A stretch of 64,000 nucleotides of DNA from Torulaspora globosa (lineage: Eukaryota; Ascomycota; Saccharomycetes; Saccharomycetales; Saccharomycetaceae): positions 186,001 through 250,000 of the forward strand of contig NC_050730.1 in NCBI RefSeq assembly GCF_014133895.1. The letters are read 5' to 3'. Position numbers and translations under genes: made by a program. How positions within the stretch are numbered: position 1 is the first letter of the stretch; the number at the start of each line of letters is the position of its first letter. This document shows, in pieces, positions 1-7,554 of the stretch. The notes under the pieces were generated by a model. It did no database searches and was not told the origin of the DNA. It saw only the letters and a list, made by a program, of their open reading frames with translations.

Positions 1-934
1 ACAGGAATGGAAGGGGAACATCGCCAAATATAAGGCTAGCAATATAAGTCTGGGTTCTGTCGAACACCATCCTGCGATAGCCCCTTCCACACAACACTCA
101 TCGACAATATTCGAGTCCGGGATTATAACAAAGGCATCCGTTGATAATTTTGGCTTGGAGGACGAAAAGTACTGGTTTGAAGTGCATTGCACCCTTTCCA
201 CCGGCAAAATGAGGAGATTGAAGCGTTCGTACCAAGATTTTTATGATCTTCAGGTTAAATTGCTCGATTCCTTTCCAGCTGAATCTGGTAAATTACGAGA
301 TGCAAATGGACAATGGACGAAGCGTATTATGCCATATATCCCTGGTCCAGTGCCTTACGTTACAGATACCATTACAAGAAAGAGAAAGGAGGACCTCAAC
401 GTATATGTGAAGGACCTGATCATGCTGCCGGACTATATCGCACATTCTGACATGGTAAGGCATCTCTTCAGTCTAAGAAACAATGGGTTCGACCACGAGC
501 AGAATATGCCCCAATACAACCTCAGCGAAAAGGATGGAGAAACCGCGGTTTTCGGTAGTCAAGCTGATGGACTTCCGCAGGCTCGACCAAACGAGGATAA
601 TACACTTACGGGTGAGGACCTGAAACTCTATGAAAAACTTTCGGAACTTTCTTTATCCAAGTCTAAACCACATTCGCGACCTCCCAGCACTCAACCACCT
701 GCATTGAAGCCAACCAAAATAAAATTCTATTACAAAGATGATATTTTTGCACTCATGTTGAATAGCAATATAACGTATGCTGAGCTGCGCAGCAAGATTG
801 CTCCGAGGATCGACGTAGAGAAATTCAATCTGCAAGTTAAGTTGGCCGACGGTGCCATCGAAGATGTCACGACCGATGCTCAGGTGGCGCAGATAATTCA
901 AGCTAAACTCAAGATAACAGTTTCGGACTCCTGA
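1..934 (+). CDS. BEM1: Bem1 polarity scaffold, C-terminal part (5' truncated by window)
   Basis: The reading frame is open from the window edge to TGA at 932-934, so the gene begins outside. What remains is the end of the second SH3 region, a PX phosphoinositide-binding domain and a C-terminal PB1 domain. The PX core contains [14 protein letters not shown] followed by a proline-rich lipid-binding loop; the PB1 domain starts at [11 protein letters not shown]. In S. cerevisiae Bem1 scaffolds Cdc24, Cdc42 and PAK kinases at sites of bud emergence, and the PB1 domain binds Cdc24. There is no need for an internal start: residues upstream of the PX domain (TASN-like linker, [10 protein letters not shown]) continue the known protein. 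It is convergent with the next gene, with a gap of about 64 bp. Orthology is very likely from the sequence and from the neighbouring YPL071C/MUK1 genes. Confidence 0.95.
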   Translation, partial: QEWKGNIAKYKASNISLGSVEHHPAIAPSTQHSSTIFESGIITKASVDNFGLEDEKYWFEVHCTLSTGKMRRLKRSYQDFYDLQVKLLDSFPAESGKLRDANGQWTKRIMPYIPGPVPYVTDTITRKRKEDLNVYVKDLIMLPDYIAHSDMVRHLFSLRNNGFDHEQNMPQYNLSEKDGETAVFGSQADGLPQARPNEDNTLTGEDLKLYEKLSELSLSKSKPHSRPPSTQPPALKPTKIKFYYKDDIFALMLNSNITYAELRSKIAPRIDVEKFNLQVKLADGAIEDVTTDAQVAQIIQAKLKITVSDS

Positions 935-998
935 CTTCACAGAGTTTCGTGAGTATTGTATTTCTATAACGGGGACGCATATAATCATACATTGTGGC

Positions 999-1502
999 CT
1001 AAAAAGCATCCATATCTACATCCATATCTACATCTTCATGCGCATCGCCGTCGATGATAACTCCTGGGTAATCGTCGTTGTTGTCCATATCATAATCGAA
1101 GTCTTTTTCTGTAAAACGCTTTCGAATCCATTCCAACCACTGAGTATAAGCGAGTTTCTTCATATCCTCCCATTTAACAACCTGCAACCTAGCGTCCCGA
1201 GCTGACTTCCTCAACCTGGAATACAACAAATCCGTTTCCCACGAAATTGCGTGATCTGACTGCAAGACTTTCAAAGGATGGCTTGAGCTCGTGTACGGGA
1301 GATACATCTCATCCACGCTGTCTGAGTATATCTCATTGTTTTCCACATATCGTTGATGGTTGCGCCATCGCTGCTCCATTTGAAGACTCTTATCATCGTT
1401 AAGATTAAGGCTCTCTAGATCATATAGTAGTCTCTGTTTCTTGTAGTTGCAGATTCCGATGTGATCAGGGCTGTGAGGCCTCTTAATCTTGAACTTGGAC
1501 AT
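999..1502 (-). CDS. YPL071C-like protein of unknown function
   Basis: A 167-residue protein starting at an ATG (MSKFKIKRPHSPDH) and ending in a very acidic tail rich in Asp and Met (repeated DVDMD). I see no recognised domain, signal peptide or membrane segment. The start is basic, the middle is mixed with many Trp and Tyr residues, and the tail could be disordered. Its place between BEM1 and MUK1 on the reverse strand is that of S. cerevisiae YPL071C, a small protein of unknown function reported in cytoplasm and nucleus; the ortholog call rests on position and size more than on remembered sequence. The 436-bp divergent region with MUK1 presumably holds both promoters. Confidence 0.75.
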   Translation of the reverse strand: MSKFKIKRPHSPDHIGICNYKKQRLLYDLESLNLNDDKSLQMEQRWRNHQRYVENNEIYSDSVDEMYLPYTSSSHPLKVLQSDHAISWETDLLYSRLRKSARDARLQVVKWEDMKKLAYTQWLEWIRKRFTEKDFDYDMDNNDDYPGVIIDGDAHEDVDMDVDMDAF

Positions 1503-1938
1503 TGCAACGATACCAGCCTCGCCTTGACCGCAGTATTTTGATTCTCCTGAACTTTATGACCTTAACAACAGGACATCAATCCATACCTTAAGCTTTCAAT
1601 TCCGCTGTTCTACCATCAATGGGAGATTTCTAGAACTTTCCAACGGCTGTCACTAAGTCAGGATCAATCTCAAAGTCGAGACAAAGCTATGGTTCAACTG
1701 CCACTCTCAGAATCAAATCTCAGCTGAATTACAGAGCTAATGAGACCTCTAACTCTGTGCTTTGTGGCACAAAAGTACATATATTGTTCTTGGTGAGTTC
1801 ACTATAAGCTCGCCTGCGAGGGTTCTCCGAGATTACGCAAAGCCAAACGAGATATCTTGAAGAAATAGGAGCACTAAAGCTTCATCTTGGAGCCTATTAG
1901 TTTGAGCTACTGCCAATTGACACCGTTAGAGTTAAGCT
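1503..1938. other. Divergent intergenic region YPL071C/MUK1
   Basis: A 436-bp spacer between two divergently transcribed genes. I see no ORF, tRNA or repeat. It presumably carries both promoters, but no site stands out clearly enough to name. Confidence 0.5.
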
Positions 1939-3516
1939 ATGAGTTCGAAGACCGATTTGAAGCAGCTTTACACGCCTCCGATGACCAATAGGAAGTTCGA
2001 CCTGTCGCAATCGATTAAGGAATCGTATAAGACTCAGCAGATTCCGTTGCAAGAGGATTTACAGGATGTAGGAAGCAATGGATGGAGCACTAATGTTGAG
2101 CTGACTAGAGAGGAGATAGATCAGGAAGTGAATGGCATAAATGAGCTTCCCCCAGACCTCTCAAAGCTGATCGATGCGTTTATTAACGACCTGAAGCAAC
2201 CGAAATACGTGAAACCACTAAGCATACTGCAGCTGTCCTCTCTTTTTCAGAACTTCTACACGAAATTTGACCGGTCCTCATTTAATTATGTGGTGAACAC
2301 ATCCAATAATGGTCAACCAACCTTCCTAGCAGCGAAAGAAACGCTTAGCAGCGGGCTGAGCGGTATATTTGCTCGAAGCCGAAGCAGCAGCGGAAGCTCT
2401 TTTAAGAGGGATAGGAGATCTTCGTCTTTACTCAGTACGGATTCCAATAATGCGACGCCTATGCTGTCGCCGGAAGAGATTAACAGGCAGCTGAGATTGA
2501 ATGAGATTAATAATTTGAAGGTTGAGAGGTTTATGGAATTATGTGAACGAGATGTGTTCCAGCGTTTATCTAAGGTGGGAACCTCTGTACCATCACCATC
2601 TAGAGATGATAAAGGCAAAAAGGTAACAGAAAGTGACACGCTAAAGGTGGCTAATTTGTTTCGAAATAGCCCTGAATATGGCGAATACGATAAGCTACTG
2701 TTTGAAAAAATGCAACTCCTCTCTAAATTGGCAGCAGATGGAAGAATTGATTTAGCCAAATTTTTAGATCTACCGGACAATGTGGACCTTAATAGGTTTG
2801 GTGAGATTCAAAACGTTCTACTCAACCTTGTCTACCAATCGATGGGTCCCGGCGAAAAAGTTGAGACACTGCTCAAAGTGCATCAGTCAATGATGTATTC
2901 TCACGTTATGTCCAATGATGAATTTCTATCGCTAATCATATTTTATGCCATTAAAGTGTGCCCAAAGAACATATTCCTCAACGCACAATTCATAAGATTG
3001 TTCAGATACAAGAAAAAACTTGTTCAGAAAGAGCTGTTTGCTCTGACAAACCTGGAAGCTGCTCTTGTGTTTATTGAAGGGCTAACTCTCTCTGACTTCC
3101 CTAGTGAGCTGCTTGAACAATTATCGTTGAATGAGAAGAAGTTACTGGAGAGTGCCATAAGCAGGAAGATTTCACTTCCAAATAAGCCCAATATCTCTCA
3201 AAATGTCGATAATTGTTCATCAGATATGCAGCATCCGGAAGTTTTAAGGTCGAACTCCTACGACGGTTTCCGATCCGCTTTCGATTCATCGCTGCGGAAC
3301 ATCTTTGGCAAGATGAGATCTTATACACCACCCACTTCATTACAACCAACATCGCTGCCAAGATCAACTTCCCAGAGCTCATTTGATAATGATAGAAGGC
3401 ATTGCCACGCCGCTGTACCCAGCTCTATGAGACGATTCAAGGATAGGAGTTTTGAAGATTTAAAACTATCAGAAATGAAGGAAATATTTGAAATTTACCA
3501 AAAGCTTGTTAGTTAA
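1939..3516 (+). CDS. MUK1: Muk1, VPS9-domain Rab5 GEF
   Basis: A 525-residue protein. The N-terminal half is low-complexity and rich in Ser and Arg (SRSSSGSSFKRDRRSSS). The centre (about residues 190-390) has the VPS9 fold, including SLIIFYAIKVCPKNIFLNAQ and a following LTNLEAALVFIEGL helix; the Ser-rich tail ends in a short helix. VPS9 proteins exchange nucleotide on Rab5-type GTPases (Vps21, Ypt52, Ypt53) at endosomes, and in S. cerevisiae Muk1 acts alongside Vps9. The protein is somewhat shorter than the S. cerevisiae one (about 612 residues), the difference lying in disordered parts. The next gene BTS1 is convergent, with a gap of 68 bp, as in the YPL070W-YPL069C pair. Confidence 0.92.
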   Translation: MSSKTDLKQLYTPPMTNRKFDLSQSIKESYKTQQIPLQEDLQDVGSNGWSTNVELTREEIDQEVNGINELPPDLSKLIDAFINDLKQPKYVKPLSILQLSSLFQNFYTKFDRSSFNYVVNTSNNGQPTFLAAKETLSSGLSGIFARSRSSSGSSFKRDRRSSSLLSTDSNNATPMLSPEEINRQLRLNEINNLKVERFMELCERDVFQRLSKVGTSVPSPSRDDKGKKVTESDTLKVANLFRNSPEYGEYDKLLFEKMQLLSKLAADGRIDLAKFLDLPDNVDLNRFGEIQNVLLNLVYQSMGPGEKVETLLKVHQSMMYSHVMSNDEFLSLIIFYAIKVCPKNIFLNAQFIRLFRYKKKLVQKELFALTNLEAALVFIEGLTLSDFPSELLEQLSLNEKKLLESAISRKISLPNKPNISQNVDNCSSDMQHPEVLRSNSYDGFRSAFDSSLRNIFGKMRSYTPPTSLQPTSLPRSTSQSSFDNDRRHCHAAVPSSMRRFKDRSFEDLKLSEMKEIFEIYQKLVS

Positions 3517-3584
3517 ATCACTAATCGGATATATAGCAGGCTACTGAGCATTTAATGTGACATGCAGGGTTATGGTTTCGTGAC

Positions 3585-4553
3585 TTAGAGTTTCGAGAGG
3601 TAGTCCACGACATTCAGCAACTGCGCTGACGCTTCAGCGTAAGCTTGGCAGGGTATATACTCTTTGCTCTTGGCCAAGGCCGTGAGTTCCGCAATCGTTC
3701 TCTTCGCATAATCCATCGACTTGCTTGTGTTTTGCAGATAATCGATAGCTTCGTGTTTCAACGAAGCGTCAGTGGTTCTCAGCTTCAAGATATACAGCAG
3801 AGTCGTGTCGTCCTTCTCTTGACCATAGCGCAAACCGTGGATGATAGGAAACGAAAGCTTCCCCTCGGATATATCCTCCGCCAGGCCTTTGTTGGCAATC
3901 ATCTGCTTGTCGAGCAAGTTTTTATAGTCATCTCTTACCTGGTATATGATCCCAAGCAAATTGCTCAGCGGGACAAGAGAAAACGGTAGCGGTGCCGCGG
4001 TCAGCCTCTCCAATATTCTCACCGTTAGCCTAAAAAGACCGCCAGTTTTATTCATGACCATGTTGAAGTACATTTGGTCATCCGGAATGATCTTGGGCAG
4101 GCTATCCCTCCAGTAAATGTCGAGGCCCTGGCCTCTATGCAAGTTTATCATCTCTTCGTTAAAGATCACCATCAAATCCCTCAGCAGTACATTGTCATCC
4201 CTGGCGATGTCCTGTAGGATCTCCATAGCACCGAAATACATGTAGTTTGCCGTATTGATAGTCATCGGTGTGCCAAATATCAGATGTGACGCGGTCAAAC
4301 CGCGTCTAATCTGCGAATTATCCTCAATATCGTCAATAAGAAGACTCGCATTATGCAAAATGTCCACCAGCCTCGTCACCAGCTCGATCTTGCCCTCTGG
4401 AATGCCATATATCATGTTGAACACGCCGATCAGCTTAGACCTAAAATTCTTGCCTGGTTTTGAAGCAATGTGATCGTAAGGTTGCAACAACGCCTTTTGA
4501 CTAGCCTCATCCCAGGCCGGAGGAACCGAAACCAGCTTCTTAACCACTTCCAT
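3585..4553 (-). CDS. BTS1: Geranylgeranyl diphosphate synthase Bts1
   Basis: A trans-isoprenyl diphosphate synthase that adds isopentenyl diphosphate to farnesyl diphosphate to make C20 geranylgeranyl diphosphate for Rab and Rho prenylation. The first aspartate-rich motif is in LLIDDIEDNS and the second in YQVRDDYKN; the substrate-binding GKNFR and HRGQGLDIYWRD motifs are also present. The frame is open further upstream to a GTG, but the first ATG at 4553 (MEVVKKLVSV) gives 322 residues, close to the 335 of S. cerevisiae Bts1, so that start is chosen. It is divergent from DER1 across only about 139 bp, so the two promoters probably overlap. Confidence 0.95.
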   Translation of the reverse strand: MEVVKKLVSVPPAWDEASQKALLQPYDHIASKPGKNFRSKLIGVFNMIYGIPEGKIELVTRLVDILHNASLLIDDIEDNSQIRRGLTASHLIFGTPMTINTANYMYFGAMEILQDIARDDNVLLRDLMVIFNEEMINLHRGQGLDIYWRDSLPKIIPDDQMYFNMVMNKTGGLFRLTVRILERLTAAPLPFSLVPLSNLLGIIYQVRDDYKNLLDKQMIANKGLAEDISEGKLSFPIIHGLRYGQEKDDTTLLYILKLRTTDASLKHEAIDYLQNTSKSMDYAKRTIAELTALAKSKEYIPCQAYAEASAQLLNVVDYLSKL

Positions 4554-4692
4554 CGCCACCCATCTATTGTGTCTTGTACTGCCAAGCCAGTAGTCAAGGC
4601 CTTTTTCTTAGGCGAAGGGCAATGATTTTGCACTTTGACCATCACTATCTAACTTTGATGGCAACGGGCATGAAGCAGCTCCTCAAGTCCTC

Positions 4693-5337
4693 ATGGATGC
4701 CGTATTGCTGAACATAATTGGCAGTGTTCCGCTGGTGACCAAGATCTGGGCGATCGGATGCATCAGTCTTTCGCTGTTGACGACTACCAACGTTCTCGAC
4801 CCAGCAAAGACGATCTACAGTTTTGACCTTGTCTTCAAGAAGGGCCACTATGAGAGGATTGTTTACTCGCTATTCGACTATGGCCAGTTTGACTGGGCTT
4901 CGATCTTCAACATCTTCATGAACATCAACCATCTGACGGTACTGGAGAACTCGTTTGCGTTGAAAAGGCGCTACTGCTGGATAGTTACTCTGATGCTGGT
5001 CAGCATCATCGCGATTAGCAGTCTGGAGCAGCCGATTCCGTCGCTGGGCATCATACTGCATGAGAACCTGGTGTACTATCAGATCCGCAAGAACGGGGAC
5101 GACTTGCAGTTCAGACTTCTCGGCGTGTTCGAGGTCTCGCCTCTGATGGTCCGATTCTACGTCGATGTGATGATGCTCGTTGTGTTCAGGAGGAGCTGGC
5201 TGCAGGTCTGCATGAACTTCATTCCGGGACACTTGTTGTACTATATGGACGAGACGGTGCACGATATATACGGGATCGATCTATGCAAGACACCCTACGA
5301 CTGGTGGCTGGACAGCAGACGGCAATCTGCTAGGTGA
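4693..5337 (+). CDS. DER1: Der1, ER-associated degradation rhomboid-like protein
   Basis: A 214-residue multi-pass membrane protein of the derlin family (rhomboid pseudoprotease fold), part of the Hrd1 retrotranslocation channel for misfolded luminal ER proteins. Hydrophobic stretches include IWAIGCISLSLLTTTNVL near the N-terminus and WIVTLMLVSIIAISSL in the middle; the derlin-type loop FNIFMNINHLTVLE is present. Size matches S. cerevisiae Der1 (211 residues). The stop codon (5335-5337) lies beyond the stop codon of the convergent gene (5330-5332), so the two coding regions overlap by 8 bp. Confidence 0.93.
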   Translation: MDAVLLNIIGSVPLVTKIWAIGCISLSLLTTTNVLDPAKTIYSFDLVFKKGHYERIVYSLFDYGQFDWASIFNIFMNINHLTVLENSFALKRRYCWIVTLMLVSIIAISSLEQPIPSLGIILHENLVYYQIRKNGDDLQFRLLGVFEVSPLMVRFYVDVMMLVVFRRSWLQVCMNFIPGHLLYYMDETVHDIYGIDLCKTPYDWWLDSRRQSAR

Positions 5338-5977
5338 GCAGAGGCACTTTGGAAAACTTGGCTTGCTTGCCGTCCCTTTTCTTGGGCTTGGACGGCCATT
5401 TCCTGAACGTGTCTCTCCCTATCAAGAGCGGTTTCTCCAGCTTACGGCTGATCGACTGGATCTCCAACCTGGACGGGCACCCGCTGTTCTGCAGGCTGTC
5501 GGAGATGTCTCTGATGTCGATACTGTACATTTGTGCGATTTTGCGGATCGAATTTGCGTCATCGCCCACCAGACAGGGCGGTGGCAGACGTTCTGTGTAC
5601 GAGGCCGCTCTTTCAGTCGAGATCTCATCTATGAGGAAGCTCAAATCGTTTGAAATTTCCCTGTAGATTCGCAGATCATCTGGTAACTTGAGCATTCGAC
5701 ACTCTTCAGAGGGACCCAGCAGTTTCGGTACTTTCAAATCATCATAGTATAGTTTTTCCTGCAGTTTAACTAGTCTTTCCAGATCGTTTTTGGCATCGCG
5801 ATAGAACGAAACGTCTCGCGAGCAGTCCCGGCCCTCCCTGCCGTTGCAGAAACGGGGCCTCTGCAACGCTCTTAACTCGCAGACCTTTGCCATGGGCCGC
5901 GACGCTGCCACGGGTGCCGGTTTGCTGGCTCTAGCCTTCGGCTTATAGACAACTCTCTTGCGTTTCCTCAGTTCCAT
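5330..5977 (-). CDS. YPL068C-like protein of unknown function
   Basis: A 215-residue protein from the ATG at 5977 (MELRKRKRVVYKPKA), with a strongly basic N-terminus that could serve as a nuclear localisation signal, a basic C-terminus (WPSKPKKRDGKQ) and a central mixed region; I see no catalytic motif. S. cerevisiae YPL068C, at the equivalent place beside BTS1 and HTC1, is an uncharacterised nuclear protein of about 293 residues. With this start the gene overlaps the end of HTC1 on the same strand by 35 bp, which is unusual in yeast. A second ATG at 5893 (MAKVCELRAL) would give 187 residues and remove the overlap. The 3' end overlaps DER1 by 8 bp. Confidence 0.75.
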   Translation of the reverse strand: MELRKRKRVVYKPKARASKPAPVAASRPMAKVCELRALQRPRFCNGREGRDCSRDVSFYRDAKNDLERLVKLQEKLYYDDLKVPKLLGPSEECRMLKLPDDLRIYREISNDLSFLIDEISTERAASYTERLPPPCLVGDDANSIRKIAQMYSIDIRDISDSLQNSGCPSRLEIQSISRKLEKPLLIGRDTFRKWPSKPKKRDGKQAKFSKVPLLT

Positions 5978-6551
5978 CAATTCCCAGCAGCGGCTGCAGC
6001 CCCGGTTCACCCAAAATCCCGCCTTCGACGAGCTCTCTGTCTCTTGTCTTCACCAGCAAGTGTACGTGTGAAATTTTTCTAATGCTCTGTAGCGATGAGT
6101 AGTTAACAAACCAACAGTAATCGGCCTTCGAGACCTGCAAGCGCTCCTCCAGGTTGAATCTGAAGAACTCGTCAATGCGATTGCGAGTCTCAGGATCCTG
6201 TCCCGCCCCGTTCGAGTCGTCTCCATAGAGAGGCAGACCTATCTTGGACCAAACCAGCAGGTGATGAACGTCCGGCTCAAAATCGTACGGGAAGTCGTTC
6301 CTGGTCACGCTGTAAAGACTCCTACTCGAGAAACAGGCCTCGATCTTCTGCTCTCTTGTCTTGTATCTGTCGCTATTCAAGAACTCGATCTCTTCGCTCG
6401 ACCACTGCAGCTTCCGCAGTACATACGTAGAGAGATCGACTTTGCCAAGAGATCTCCTGTGCTCCCGATAGCGTCGGGCGCACTCGTCGTCCCTGTGCAA
6501 CCGGTCCAGCTGCCCGCTGGCGATCAGCTGCTTGATTTGGTCCCAATCCAT
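5943..6551 (-). CDS. HTC1: YPL067C/Htc1-type DUF3605 protein
   Basis: A 202-residue protein starting at an ATG (MDWDQIKQLIASG). The family signature of fungal DUF3605 proteins is visible as NDFPYDFEPDVHHLLVWSK in the centre, followed by a conserved WFVNYSSLQSI and a VHLLVK strand near the C-terminus. Function is unknown; the His-containing C-terminal segment is typical of the family. Size agrees with S. cerevisiae YPL067C (about 198 residues), and the order next to the YPL068C homolog supports orthology. Its stop lies 35 bp inside the next gene if that gene uses its first ATG. Confidence 0.83.
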   Translation of the reverse strand: MDWDQIKQLIASGQLDRLHRDDECARRYREHRRSLGKVDLSTYVLRKLQWSSEEIEFLNSDRYKTREQKIEACFSSRSLYSVTRNDFPYDFEPDVHHLLVWSKIGLPLYGDDSNGAGQDPETRNRIDEFFRFNLEERLQVSKADYCWFVNYSSLQSIRKISHVHLLVKTRDRELVEGGILGEPGLQPLLGIDGTEETQESCL

Positions 6552-6694
6552 GCTGCTCGTCTGTCGTCTCTACCGAGTAGAACAAACGTCAGCGTTATAA
6601 CTGCTACATAAACGAAATAAATAGACAAATAAATAGTGAAAGTCGAGCAATCGCGAGATTAAAACCAGCAAAATCTCCTATCCGCGACGATATC

Positions 6695-6865
6695 TCAGAT
6701 CAGCCTCGAGAAAATGCATCTTGGGTTGCTTCTTCCTTTATAAATGGTGGAATGCGACTCGTTCAGCACCTTTTGCGTCATATGAGCTGGCAGCAGGAAG
6801 GGCAGCGTCATCCCGAGCGTCAGATAGGAAACATACAGCAGCGAAAGTCTTGTGTTTGCAGCCAT
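6695..6865 (-). CDS. Small membrane protein, YBR201C-A-like
   Basis: A 56-codon ORF from the ATG at 6865 (MAANTRLSLLYVSYL); the frame is open further upstream only to a TTG. The N-terminal half is one hydrophobic segment (LLYVSYLTLGMTLPFLLPA), suggesting a single-pass membrane or mitochondrial small protein; the rest is polar and basic with a Cys near the end. S. cerevisiae has a 67-residue gene of unknown function, YBR201C-A, on the same strand between DER1 and MCM7, and this ORF occupies that position. Because it is short, coding status rests on position and on the clear transmembrane-like segment. Confidence 0.6.
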   Translation of the reverse strand: MAANTRLSLLYVSYLTLGMTLPFLLPAHMTQKVLNESHSTIYKGRSNPRCIFSRLI

Positions 6866-7554
6866 CCTGGACTGTCTTGAGCGATTGATGGCTAGCAATT
6901 GGGCCGCTATCGCGAGCGTAGTATCAGTAGTATATATATACGGCTGCTTCCTTCTCCGGATCGGCTGGGAAGACTTGAAGAATGCGGTGTCGACGGAAGG
7001 GTACCTTTAGAATATGATCACCAGGAAGGTAACCATAAGATAAGCAAGCTGGTGTACTAGATGGGGCCATCGGCCATCGCTGTCGCTCCGTTTTATCAAT
7101 AAGAGGTTTAAGCTCGGAATCATGCCATTATTTTTTTTATACGACGAGTCTATTCATTCGTTTAGCAGACCACTACGCCCATCCGCGCACAAGAGGCCGG
7201 ATTCTAGAGGCGTTGGGGGCTCATTCGAATAGCAGCTGGCTGCTGAGATGTCGGTGGGTCGCCATCCTGGTTCGCCCTCCTGGCGACAGCGAGCCTGGCC
7301 CGGAGCAGACGGCCGGGGATCGCTGTGGCAACTGCAGATCGCCAGCGGGACCTCGGCTCGAGCAATTGAGCCTGGAGAGCGCCTGGGCAGTGTGCTGCGA
7401 GTCGAATCTTGAAGTGCTGGCTTATGAAGTTTTTCGTACGATGTGACTCGGGTAACAGTATGGTATGGTAAACAAAGCTGGGACGGCTGTTTGGAGAGCT
7501 CATTGACGTTGGAAAGAGAGGCCAAGGTGGTCAGGAGCGGTGATTGTAGGGAGT
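6866..7554. other. Long intergenic region upstream of MCM7 with GC-rich core
   Basis: A 689-bp spacer. The left part has a TATATATATA run near 6930 that may serve the small reverse-strand gene, and a T8 tract near 7131-7138. From about 7150 to 7440 the sequence becomes distinctly GC-rich, and several overlapping frames stay open for 60-120 codons on both strands. Those frames show no motif and none has support over the others, so I do not call a gene. It presumably includes the MCM7 promoter and leader. Confidence 0.5.

Noticed and set aside
653..1009. 118-codon reverse ORF antisense to BEM1
   Set aside because: Shadow of the BEM1 PB1-coding region.
7204..7503. Reverse-strand ORF of 99 codons upstream of MCM7
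   Set aside because: Several frames are open here because the stretch is GC-rich; none has a recognisable protein feature.
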